Source of the DNA: an uncultured Clostridium sp.
GTDB lineage: Bacteria > Bacillota_A > Clostridia > TANB77 > CAG-508
Assembly: GCA_951800935.1 (NCBI GenBank)
Contig: CATOLW010000017.1
Coordinates: 1 to 11,289 of the forward strand
DNA: 11,289 nt
Direction of reading: 5' to 3'
Part shown: positions 1-7,918 of the stretch, one piece after another
Position numbering within the stretch: position 1 is the stretch's first letter
Layout of the letters: every line of letters begins with the position of its first letter
Notes under the pieces: generated by a model
The model's input: only the letters and a program-made list of their open reading frames with translations
The model's database searches: none
Told to the model about the DNA's origin: nothing
Translations under genes and position numbers: made by a program

Positions 1-661
1 TATTTTTTAGATACCTAAAAATAAAATCTATTTTATATTGAAATGCAGATTCTTTTGGTTTTCCTTGATTAAATTGTTCCCAATTTTGTTCCTCTGCCAT
101 TTCTTTTTTTAACAATTGAATAATATCGTCTGTATATATTCCATTTTTACAATATCCTAACTTTTCATCTATTTCTTTCAATTCTTCCTCTGTCATCGTC
201 TCACATTCTGTTCCATCAATTGCTTTTTTGTCGGTTGCAAACCCTTTTGTTTTCATACCCTTTTGTATTTTATACAAATCTTTATCAATACTTAAGCAAT
301 AATTCTTTCCATCTATTGTTGCAATCACTTCCACATGACTTTCTTCATCTTCTACATATCCTACTGTTCTAGCTTTTATTCTTCTTTTATATTGGTTCGA
401 TTCATTAATTGTATCACTTGTAGCTTCTGCAAATTGTTTACAAGTTGCTATTATTTTATTTTGATAAATTCCTTTTTCTATCATCGATATTGTAATAAAG
501 TCATTATAAATTCTTTTTATCTGTCGATAATCTTTACTATTTAAAAAATCTCTATTATAAGAAAATATATTTCCTAACTTTAAATATAAATATCTTAATT
601 CTTCTCTAGGCGTGAGATTTTCTGGTATTTCTTTTATAATTTTCTCTATACTAATTTTCAA
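1..661 (-). CDS. Transglutaminase-like domain protein, 3' end outside window
   Basis: This open frame of about 220 codons runs off the left edge. It starts at TTG (659-661), the first possible start because a TAA lies directly upstream in frame; AGGTGA sits about 6 bases before it. The start overlaps the last 11 bases of dnaE in another frame, so the two are probably co-transcribed and coupled. I recognise no exact family. The early stretch LTPREELRYLYLKLGNIFSY resembles N-terminal regions of gut Firmicute proteins of unknown role. A transglutaminase-like Cys-His-Asp arrangement can be proposed: C74 in TCKQFAEAT, H109 in SHVEVIATIDGK, and D126 or D128 in LSIDKDL, followed by IQKGMKTKGF. The order and spacing fit a papain/transglutaminase-like fold, but this rests on motif resemblance only. 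No signal peptide is visible. Substrate and role are unknown. Confidence 0.6.
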   Translation of the reverse strand, partial: MKISIEKIIKEIPENLTPREELRYLYLKLGNIFSYNRDFLNSKDYRQIKRIYNDFITISMIEKGIYQNKIIATCKQFAEATSDTINESNQYKRRIKARTVGYVEDEESHVEVIATIDGKNYCLSIDKDLYKIQKGMKTKGFATDKKAIDGTECETMTEEELKEIDEKLGYCKNGIYTDDIIQLLKKEMAEEQNWEQFNQGKPKESAFQYKIDFIFRYLKN

Positions 662-3600
662 TTATACTCACCTTTTCCTCACCCAAAATATCTTCAAATA
701 TCACTTTTATTTGATCACTTAAATAAATCTGTCCACAAGGTTTTGTTTCTTCTTTTAGTTTGATTTGCACATTAATATTATTTCTATCTCCACTAAAGTA
801 ACGTAAAGCCCCTCTTAACTTTTCTTTTTGTTCTTCATTAGCAGTTGTAATATCAAGTGTAAATATCTTTTGCTTTTGTTCTCCAAAATCTTTTATCTCA
901 TTTGCTATAATAGTAGTTGTATCATCTTCTCTGATGCTTAAGCGTCCGGTCAACCATAACAATATTTTCTTCGACTAAACTTTTGCCAGCATTGATGTAA
1001 GCATTTTCAAATACAATCATTTCTGCTGAACCATACAAATCTTCTATGGTAACAAATGCCATAATTTTATTATTTTTGGTGTATTTCTTTTTAATTGAAG
1101 TAATAATTCCTGCATACTTTATATTTTGTCCATCTTTGTATTTTACCTTACCACTTTGCCTTGTCATCATCATTTCTGTGGAATCTAAATTAGATGCCAT
1201 TTGTTCTTCATCAATAGCTCTTAAATTTATAGTATTGATGGTTGTTTGTGCTTCAATTTGTTCTCTTAGTTTTTCTAATGGATGTCCTGAAATATAAATT
1301 CCTAGCATTTCTTTTTCAATAGATAATAATTCTTTATTTGACATTTCTTCGTGCTCATCAAATTGATATTTGATTTCATTCATTTCTTCTTTTTCTTGTT
1401 CAGAACCTAAATCAAACATAGACACTTGCCCTGCAAATCCTTTTTTCTTTCCACTTTGGATGATATCCATAATTCCTTCAAAAGAAGCAAGTAAAGTACT
1501 TCTTGTTTGTTCAAATTCGTCAAATGCTCCCGCTTTGATTAAGCTTTCTACACATTTTTTATTAACCGCTTCATCTGCAATCCTTTCACAAAAATCAGTA
1601 AAACTCTTATAAGGTCCATTTTCACGTCTTTCTTTTACAATATTACCTACTGGTACAGTTCCTACATTTTTAATACTTCCCAATCCAAAACGAATTTTAG
1701 CATTTGTTGTCATTGGGTTTACTTCTTCAAACTCTCCCACCTTTCCTTCAGATGTCGCATTAGTGCCTGTCCCAAATGCGACATACTCTGTGGTAAATTT
1801 GGTATCACTTTTGTTGATTTCTGGTTTTAAGATTTCAATTCCCAATAGCTTACATTCATCAATGTATTGTGGAATTTTATCTAGGTTTCCTAAGAAACTG
1901 TTTAAGGTTGCTGCCATGAATTCAGCTGGATAATATGCTTTTAGGTAAGCTGTTCGATATGCTATTACGGCATAGCATGCTGCGTGAGATTTATTGAATG
2001 CATATTTTGCAAATTCCGCCATTTCGTCAAAAATTTTGTTGGCAGATTGTTCGTCGATTCCATTTCTTACACAGCCTGGTACTTCTATGTTTCCTTCCTT
2101 ATCTAGCTGTCCATGAATGAAAACTTCTCTTTCTTTTGCCATAACATCTAGCTTTTTCTTTCCCATCGCTCTTCTTACCAAATCCGCTCTTCCGTAAGGA
2201 GTAACCTGCTAAATCTCGTACAATTTGCATTACTTGTTCTTGGTATACCATACAACCATAAGTTACATTTAAGATTGGCTCTAATCGTGGGTGAGTATAT
2301 TCGTTATGGCCTGGATTCAATTTTCCTTTTACATATCTTGGTATTTGGTCCATTGGTCCTGGTCGATATAGTGATACTCCTGCAATTAAATCTTCTAAGC
2401 AATCTGGTTTTAGTTCTTTCATAAAATTGGTCATTCCTTGGGATTCAAATTGGAAAATTCCACAAGATTTTCCTTCTTGCCACAATTTGTATACTTTAGG
2501 GTCTGCCATTTCTTTGTCAAATTCGACATCAATCCCTCTATTTTCTTTAACTAGATCAATTGTATCTTGGATTACAGTTAGTGTTCTTAGTCCTAAAAAG
2601 TCCATCTTTAATAATCCTAATTCTTCTAAGGTTGTCATGATGTATTGTGTTGAAATTTGTCCATCTCGTACATACAAAGGAACATAGGTATCAACTGGGT
2701 CTTTGGTAATAACAACTCCGGCAGGCATGCGTAGATGCCTGTCTTGGCATTCCTTCTAATGCCATAGCAACATCTAATACTTTTTTTACTGTTTCATCTG
2801 TTTCGTATCTATCGCTTAATTCCTTATTCTGCTCTAATGCCTTTTTAATGGTAATGTGTAGTTCATTTGGTATCATTTTCGCTAAGCTATCTGCTTCTGA
2901 ATAAGGTACATCTAGTACTCTTGCTACATCTCGAATAACCATTTTGGCTGCCATCGTTCCAAATGTAATAATCTGTGATACATGATCATGTCCATACTTT
3001 TCAGATACATAATCTATTACATCTTGTCTATGTTCATAGCAAAAGTCAACGTCAAAGTCAGGCATACTAATTCTTTCTGGATTTAAAAATCTTTCAAACA
3101 GTAAACCATATTTCATAGGGTCAATATCTGTAATTTCAATAGCATAGGCAATAATGGAACCTGCTCCTGAACCACGTCCGTGGTCCTACTGGTATTTTGT
3201 GTGTTTTTGCATAATGGATAAAATCCCATACAATTAAGAAATAATCCACATATCCCATTCTTTGGATAACGCCTAATTCATATTCCATTCTATCTAAGAT
3301 TTCTTGTGATGGACTTTCGCCATATCTATTTTTAATTCCATCTTCACATAGTTTTTTGAAATAATCATAATGAGTTGGAAATTCTTCTGGCACATCATAA
3401 TTCGGCAAGATAGTATGACCAAATTCAAATTCCACATTACATTTTTCTGCGATTTTTATGGTATTTTCAATGGCATCTGGAAAAGCTTTAAAATATTCTA
3501 TCATTTCTTCTGGTGATTTCACATACAATTCATCTGTTTCAAAACGCATTCTATCTATGTCACTCATTCGCTTTCCTGTTTGAATACAAAGAAGTACTTC

Positions 3601-4251
3601 ATGATTGTAAGCATCCTCTTTTTTTAAATAATGTGCATCATTGGTAGCAACTAACGGAATATCTAGCTTTCTTGCTAAAGCAATTAATTTTTGATTGGCT
3701 AATACTTGTTCTTGTAAACCATTGTTTTGGATTTCAATATAATAATCTTCTCCAAATACCTTTTTATGCCAAAGGGCAATTTCTTCTGCTTTTTCAGTCT
3801 TACCATTTAATAACGCTTGATTAACAGAACCTGCTAAACAAGCACTTAAGCAAATAAGTCCTTCATGATACTTTTCTAATACTTCTAAATCAATTCGTGG
3901 TTTGTAATAATAGCCATCTACAAAACCAATAGAAACTAACTTACTTAAATTTTGGTAGCCTTGTTGGTCTTTTGCTAATAAAATCAAGTGATTGTAATGG
4001 TTATCGACATTAGGCTCTTTATCAAAGCGACTTCTTGGTGCCACATAAACCTCACAACCAATAATTGGTTTTACCCCTTCTTTTTTACAAGCCTTATAAA
4101 AATCAATCGTACCATACATAGAACCATGATCCGTAATAGCAATAGCATCCATTCCTAATTCTTTGGCCCTTACTGGTAAATCTTTAATTCTATTAGCTCC
4201 ATCTAGCAAACTAAACTCACTATGTATATGTAGATGCACAAAATCTGACAT
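651..4251 (-). CDS. dnaE: DNA polymerase III alpha subunit (DnaE), with four in-frame CGGA +1 shift sites
   Basis: Replicative DNA polymerase subunit, cytoplasmic. ATG at 4249-4251 follows AAGGAG. The N-terminal PHP domain has HLHIHSEFSLLDG (6-18) and ITDHGSMYGT. The catalytic core has GPGRGSGAGS (from 356), MPDFDVDF with D400 and D402, and KMDFLGL with D550, the three expected catalytic aspartates. YRPGPMDQIP, GYSLGRADLVRRAMGKKK and an HhH/OB-fold region (KYAGIITSIKKKYT) follow. A plain triplet reading breaks four times, always at an in-frame CGGA (3180, 2720, 2194 and 948, minus strand). Reading each CGGA as one glycine gives Gly358, Gly511, Gly686 and Gly1101 and a continuous 1198-residue protein, normal for the family. 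Without a shift the first break would add 14 residues and stop before the catalytic core. Four sequencing errors or a pseudogene are the alternatives; identical tetramers at all four sites argue against both. Confidence 0.93.
945..948 (-). other. CGGA shift site 4 in dnaE (Gly1101)
   Basis: In-frame CGG followed by A. Upstream reads EENIVMVD, downstream RLSIREDD. One glycine gives VDGRLSIRED, the expected OB-fold strand of DnaE (usually V-x-G-R-L-S). Local bases are GAC-CGGA-CGC. Confidence 0.87.
2191..2194 (-). other. CGGA shift site 3 in dnaE (Gly686)
   Basis: In-frame CGG followed by A. Upstream reads RDLAGYSL, downstream RADLVRRAMGKKK. One glycine gives GYSLGRADLVRRAM, a standard DnaE motif. 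Local bases are TTA-CGGA-AGA. Confidence 0.88.
2717..2720 (-). other. CGGA shift site 2 in dnaE (Gly511)
   Basis: In-frame CGG followed by A. Upstream reads PRQASTHAC, downstream VVITKDP. One glycine gives THACGVVI, the expected DnaE motif. Local bases are TGC-CGGA-GTT. Confidence 0.88.
3177..3180 (-). other. CGGA shift site 1 in dnaE (Gly358)
   Basis: In-frame CGG followed by A. Upstream frame reads I-P-V-G-P, downstream frame reads R-G-S-G-A-G-S. One glycine for the four bases gives GPGRGSGAGS, a near-invariant DnaE palm motif. Local bases are CCA-CGGA-CGT. Confidence 0.9.
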
Positions 4252-4328
4252 TCTAATTCTCCTTCTTATGTCGCTATTTAGGGCAGTTACATTAGAGACG
4301 TTTCTTTTTGCGACATTTTCTTTGTGCC

Positions 4329-4334
4329 ATTATA
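4329..4334 (-). promoter_or_regulatory. Probable extended -10 promoter of dnaE
   Basis: The minus strand reads TGATATAAT, a TGnTATAAT extended -10 element, about 78 bases before the dnaE ATG. No good -35 is seen, which the extended -10 could offset. The leader between it and the gene has an inverted repeat, ATGTCGC (4268-4274) and GCGACAT (4310-4316). Confidence 0.5.
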
Positions 4335-4377
4335 TCACTTTTTTTCTAAATAGGATAGTTTTTTGTTGGGAAATTAG

Positions 4378-4403
4378 AAAAAAACCTTGCTTTCTACGCA
4401 AGG
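4378..4403 (-). terminator. Intrinsic terminator of the 113-residue gene
   Basis: Minus strand: CCTTGC stem, 7-base loop, GCAAGG stem, then seven T. It lies about 20 bases past the stop of the gene at 4423-4764 and separates it from dnaE. Confidence 0.85.
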
Positions 4404-4422
4404 CTCTTTCCATGAAAGACAC

Positions 4423-4764
4423 TTAAATCAAGAGTTTCATTATTGTTTCATCATCTACTTCTAGTTCAAATCTAGCATTGCTATGTTTCGTATCGTCATA
4501 ATAATAAAAAATAAGTAATGGTTCTCCTTTTGTCCAAGAAATTACATAGGCACTATTAGCAAAAACAAGAATTTTCGACACATATTGACTGTCATTCTTC
4601 CTTTGCATTAGTGCTTGTAGGAAAAATTCTCGTTTCACTATTTGTTGTTCTATGTTTCTGTCCCCTTTTTCTTCCAGCAAAATAAATTGGCTATCAATTC
4701 TTTGCATTGCTGGAATTTCGACAATTTTCATTTCATCTTCTAGCACAAAATATTCGTCTTTCAT
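4423..4764 (-). CDS. Hypothetical protein, 113 residues
   Basis: Not recognised. ATG at 4762-4764 follows a strong AGGAGGAG, and the gene has its own promoter and terminator, so it is very likely real and transcribed alone. The protein is soluble-looking, with no signal peptide or membrane segment. It is rich in acidic and aromatic residues: an N-terminal MKDEYFVLEDEMKIVEIPA, a central charged stretch with IEQQIVKREFFLQALMQR that looks helical, a strand-like KILVFANSAYVISWTKGEP, and a Tyr/Asp-rich LLIFYYYDDT before an acidic C-terminus ending MKLLI. The overall pattern suggests a small alpha/beta protein. No function can be assigned from sequence or neighbours. Confidence 0.75.
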   Translation of the reverse strand: MKDEYFVLEDEMKIVEIPAMQRIDSQFILLEEKGDRNIEQQIVKREFFLQALMQRKNDSQYVSKILVFANSAYVISWTKGEPLLIFYYYDDTKHSNARFELEVDDETIMKLLI

Positions 4765-4868
4765 TTCTTCTCCTCCTCATTGTTAGTTAGCTTCAATGGC
4801 TTTATTTCAGAGGCAAAAGTTAATAGCCCCCAAAATTTTTCAAAGGCATATCAGCTTTTATTTTATTC

Positions 4869-4897
4869 ATTATAACACAACAGTTAACATATTTCAA
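4869..4897 (-). promoter_or_regulatory. Promoter of the 113-residue gene
   Basis: Minus strand TTGAAA (4892-4897), 17-base spacer, TATAAT (4869-4874). It leaves a 5' leader of roughly 100 bases with a GGGGGC run near 4827, in which I recognise no known riboswitch. It lies back to back with the plus-strand promoter at 4915-4943. Confidence 0.7.
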
Positions 4898-4914
4898 TTT
4901 TCCATCAAAAATAG

Positions 4915-4943
4915 TTGTATTTTTTTCATTTTATCGCTATAAT
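4915..4943 (+). promoter_or_regulatory. Promoter of the Bax-inhibitor-1 family gene
   Basis: TTGTAT (4915-4920), 17-base spacer, TATAAT (4938-4943), about 31 bases before the ATG at 4975, which is preceded by a GGGGG-containing ribosome binding site. Confidence 0.75.
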
Positions 4944-4974
4944 TTTATTAGGAAATTAGAAAGGGGGAAATTTT

Positions 4975-5640
4975 ATGAACGAAGATATTAGTGTTCAAAA
5001 TAAATTATTTGGAAAAACCTTCTTTTGGATGTTTTTAGGTTTATTAGGTTCTGGTATCATTGCTTGGTACACCTATGCTTCTGGACTATTTATGAACATT
5101 TTATTAGGTGATTATTTTAATATTTTATTAATTGTTGAATTATTAGTTGTTTTAGGATTTAGTCTTTTATTTAAGAAGCTACCACCTATTGTTGTAGGTA
5201 TCTTATATTCTGTTTATTCGATGATAAATGGCGTTACCTTGTCTGTTATATTTGTAGTTTTTGAATTAAATTCTATTCTTTACTTATTTGGAATTTCTGC
5301 TTTGCTTTTTGCTACTTTAGGTATAATAGGCTATAAAACAAATAAAGACTTAACTTCTTGGAGACCTTATTTATCTGTGTTTTTGATAGCTGGTGTTCTT
5401 CTTAGTCTTGTCAATCTTTTCCTTTTAAAAAATAGTAATTTTGAACTAATTTTAGATTGGATAATTTTAGCTTTATTTTTTGGTATTACCATTTATGATA
5501 TTAATAAAATAAAACTTTTACAAGAAGAACCATCCATAGAGCAAGATAAAATTCATATTTATTGTGCCATGCAATTATATTTAGATTTTATTAATATTTT
5601 CTTACGTATTCTTTCTATTTTCGGAAAAAGAAGAAATTAG
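4975..5640 (+). CDS. Bax inhibitor-1 / YccA family membrane protein
   Basis: Integral membrane protein of 221 residues, probably seven transmembrane helices: strongly hydrophobic stretches near 14-32, 47-66, 71-96, 99-119, 132-151, 157-174 and a C-terminal one near 195-215. The family signature is in the last third: ITIYDINKIK with D175, and AMQLYLDFINIFLRIL with D204. These correspond to the paired aspartates that form the pH-sensitive calcium-leak centre in Bacillus YetJ (family knowledge). The very basic tail GKRRN is likely cytoplasmic. It stands alone between a clear promoter and a bidirectional terminator. A CGGA occurs near its end, but as TTC GGA (Phe-Gly), so there is no shift. The role in bacteria is probably ion homeostasis and is not well settled. 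Confidence 0.88.
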   Translation: MNEDISVQNKLFGKTFFWMFLGLLGSGIIAWYTYASGLFMNILLGDYFNILLIVELLVVLGFSLLFKKLPPIVVGILYSVYSMINGVTLSVIFVVFELNSILYLFGISALLFATLGIIGYKTNKDLTSWRPYLSVFLIAGVLLSLVNLFLLKNSNFELILDWIILALFFGITIYDINKIKLLQEEPSIEQDKIHIYCAMQLYLDFINIFLRILSIFGKRRN

Positions 5641-5650
5641 AATCAAATTG

Positions 5651-5691
5651 AAAAATATCCTTGTTTTCTAAAATATGACAAGGATATTTTT
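5651..5691. terminator. Bidirectional intrinsic terminator
   Basis: Stem ATATCCTTGT (5655-5664) pairs with ACAAGGATAT (5678-5687) around a 13-base loop, flanked by an A run and a T run. It can serve both the plus-strand gene ending at 5640 and the minus-strand pilin-like pseudogene ending at 5703. Confidence 0.85.
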
Positions 5692-5702
5692 TCTATCTTT
5701 AT

Positions 5703-7312
5703 TTAAACACTTAATGTGTAAGTTCCATTATTGCTTACTATTTTTATTTCTGGTCTTAAAATAAACACTGGTCGAAGTCCATACGACTGTCCATTCTACA
5801 TAGTTCCATTCGCCATTGCAAGACTAGCTCCACTATGATTGTAGAAACCTGAACCACAAACTACATTTGTAGAACCATTAAAAAACCAAACTCCTAGAGC
5901 ATCATTGGTTGCTTTCCCCCTCGAAGCCAACCAATAACTAGTACCTATATTCTTGATTCCAAGTGCATTGAGCTGTGTCATATCAATAACATAATTTTCA
6001 TCTGTTCCCCTCAGATTTGTAGAGCCTGTATATCCAGTAGGCCATTTTGCTGTATTTTCAGCTGATGGATTAGCAGGATTACTTCCTACACATCAAGCCG
6101 AACTTACATAAGTTGTATTCACATAAGCACTTGCTTTACTATTTAAAGTAGTAATCGAATTATTTAACGTGTTTGCCGCCGTACTCCACGCAGTCGTAGG
6201 AACACCCAGACTAATCGTTTCAACAGAACTCATAGCAATTATTTGAACACCATTTTTTCCATAGGTTGAATCTGCGTCCCATAATACTTTGCACTTTATA
6301 TTCGTTCCATTTTGGGCAACATAGTTTACTTCATTACCTTGTTTCAAATCTTCTACTGTTGGTGGCTTTTTAATCGTTATTGCCTTTGATATCGTTTCTT
6401 TTAGATTTTCCGCTTTATCTATTGTTAATATATGCAAATAATAGGTTCCTGGTGTTGCTATATTTAGTTCAATTTCTTTTTGATTGGCTTTAAATGTTCC
6501 TCCTGTAAACTTAGAAGCATCTGTCCCTATTGATTTATTGCTTTGTGTTACGGTTGCTGTTATCGGATTTCCTACTTCTACTATTGTCGAATTAAAAGTT
6601 ATAGTAGCTGTGTTTGGTTCTTCTTTGTCAATTTTATCTATGTCTTTTGTAGCTGATCCCCCTTCTTCTAATTGATTGATTAGTCTAGCATGAAGTAGTC
6701 CATTTTCTTCAAATGATATTTTTGAGTGTAATTTGTCCAATTTGTTCCATCTGTTGAATATTGTAAAGTAAATCCATCCATATTTATTTTCGGAATAATT
6801 TCTACCATTATATTTTGATTCGTATATCCACTTGGTGTAAGTTTAAAGGTAAGGTCTGTTTGTTTTAGTGTTGGTAGTGGATTTTCCCCTTTTTTTCCTA
6901 ATAATATTACTTTTTCTTCTGTTATTTCATAAATATATTCTTCTTTCGTTATTACCCAAATTTTTTCATCACTTTTTCTTTCTATGGTTGCTCCTTCTAA
7001 AGTTCCTTTTTCTTTTATTTTCTTTTCAATTTCTTCTTGATATCGATCCATAAAATCTTTTGTCGTTAAATTTTCCATGATTTTTTCTGGTCGTAATCCA
7101 TTTCCTATTAATTCTAATACTTCTTTATATTCTGCTTTTTTGCTTTCCTCTTTTGCTGTATCTGCTTTGGTTAATAATCCATTTTGTCCTGTTAGTGTTG
7201 CAATTGATATTCCTGCTAAAATTAACAAGACAATAATAGTTATTACTAATGCAATTAATGTAATCCCTTTGCTATTTTTTGGTAATTTACTTAGATTTCT
7301 TATATTTTCCAT
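5703..7312 (-). pseudogene. Decayed pilin-like surface protein with Ig-like and C-type-lectin-like regions
   Basis: ATG at 7310-7312 follows AAAGGGGAA. The N-terminus has KGITLIALVITIIVLLIL, a type IV pilin-like segment with a Gly before the hydrophobic helix but lacking the usual Glu5, so probable membrane anchoring or prepilin processing. Next come a charged helical region, an Ig-like stretch with YSTDGTNWTNYT and DKAENLKETISKAITIK, and a C-terminal part with CVGSNP, SYWLASRG and YGLRPVFIL, typical of clostridial surface proteins with a C-type-lectin/FGE-like fold. Three lesions break it: a -1 change at an A run near 6723-6727 (QK to ISFEENG), an in-frame TGA at 6093-6095 where relatives appear to have Arg before CVGSNP, and an in-frame TAG at 5796-5798. 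The original frame resumes after both stops and ends at TAA 5703-5705. This looks like true decay, unlike the CGGA pattern. Sequencing error at the A run is possible. Confidence 0.75.
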
Positions 7313-7407
7313 ATGATTCCCCTTTTTTTGTTTCAATTTCACATTTGCATTTTATCAAAATTCATAATTTATGTTTAATATGTTATACCTATTTTTATCA
7401 TGTGAAT

Positions 7408-7436
7408 TTGACATTATTTTTCCTTTTCGCTATAAT
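7408..7436 (+). promoter_or_regulatory. Consensus promoter of the thioesterase gene
   Basis: TTGACA (7408-7413), 17-base spacer, TATAAT (7431-7436): perfect consensus at both boxes, 26 bases before the ATG at 7462. The divergent pilin-like gene starts at 7312; I see only weak promoter boxes for it in the gap. Confidence 0.88.
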
Positions 7437-7461
7437 AAATTTTCGAAAGGAAGTAATAGAA

Positions 7462-7896
7462 ATGGATTTTATTTTTAAAAGAAGAATCAATTATTATGAA
7501 ACAGACCGAATGGGAGTTGTTCATCACTCTAATTACATTCGCTTTTTAGAAGAAGCTCGCTGTCAAATGTTAGATGACAACAAAATGCCTTATTCTGCTT
7601 TTGAAGAACAAGGTGTTATGATACCAGTTCTTAATATCAACTGTAACTATAAACAACATGTTACTTTTGATGATATTATTGAAATCAAACCTTTTGTAAA
7701 AGACTTTAATGGTGTTCGTTTAACTATGGGATATCAAGTAATCAATCAAAAAACTGGAGATTTAGTGTTAACTGGAGAAACAAAACATTGTTTTACTGAT
7801 ATGAATTTAAAACCAATTCGTTTGCAAAAACAAATTCCAGAATTTTATGATAAATTTATTGCATTAAAAAAAGAAAAAATAGAGAACAATTTATAA
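7462..7896 (+). CDS. 4-hydroxybenzoyl-CoA thioesterase-like (YbgC/FadM type) hot-dog protein
   Basis: Cytosolic 144-residue hot-dog fold protein that probably hydrolyses an acyl-CoA or acyl-ACP thioester. The N-terminal motif YYETDRMGVVHHSNYIRFLEEAR (11-33, shown in part) is the 4HBT active-site signature; D15 aligns with the catalytic Asp of the Pseudomonas 4-hydroxybenzoyl-CoA thioesterase. The central part NCNYKQHVTFDDIIEIKPFV and a strand with GETKHCFTD fit the family, and the length is normal. The frame is open upstream, but AAAGGAAG before ATG 7462 and the promoter position decide this start. It is monocistronic and ends in a hairpin shared with the convergent rubrerythrin gene. The physiological substrate cannot be told from sequence. 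Arg16 is encoded by CGA, showing CGA is read as arginine here. Confidence 0.88.
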   Translation: MDFIFKRRINYYETDRMGVVHHSNYIRFLEEARCQMLDDNKMPYSAFEEQGVMIPVLNINCNYKQHVTFDDIIEIKPFVKDFNGVRLTMGYQVINQKTGDLVLTGETKHCFTDMNLKPIRLQKQIPEFYDKFIALKKEKIENNL

Positions 7897-7914
7897 TTGT
7901 TCTCTATTTTCTTC
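7871..7914. terminator. Bidirectional intrinsic terminator
   Basis: Stem AGAGAACAAT (7881-7890) pairs with ATTGTTCTCT (7896-7905), overlapping the thioesterase stop codon, with an A-rich flank upstream and T-rich flank downstream. It serves both this gene and the convergent rubrerythrin gene. Confidence 0.85.
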
Positions 7915-7918
7915 TTTC

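Noticed and set aside
335..544. Plus-strand open frame opposite the transglutaminase-like gene
   Set aside because: Low-complexity Phe/Ser/Tyr-rich translation, no ribosome binding site, antisense to a better supported gene.
651..4251. dnaE as a pseudogene
   Set aside because: All catalytic residues and motifs are intact, there are no in-frame stops once the CGGA sites are joined, and the four changes are identical in kind.
6093..6095. TGA as tryptophan or selenocysteine
   Set aside because: The DUF5665 gene uses TGA as its stop, tryptophan is written TGG throughout, and the family appears to have Arg at this position, so a simple nonsense mutation is more likely.
5703..6100. Variable region of a diversity-generating retroelement
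   Set aside because: The C-terminal SYWLASR...YGLRPVF part resembles lectin-type targets, but there is no reverse transcriptase or template repeat in the window.
6723..6727. Programmed -1 frameshift at the A run in the pilin-like gene
   Set aside because: Only five A residues, no clear slippery heptamer or following structure, and two further stops in the same gene point to decay or an indel.
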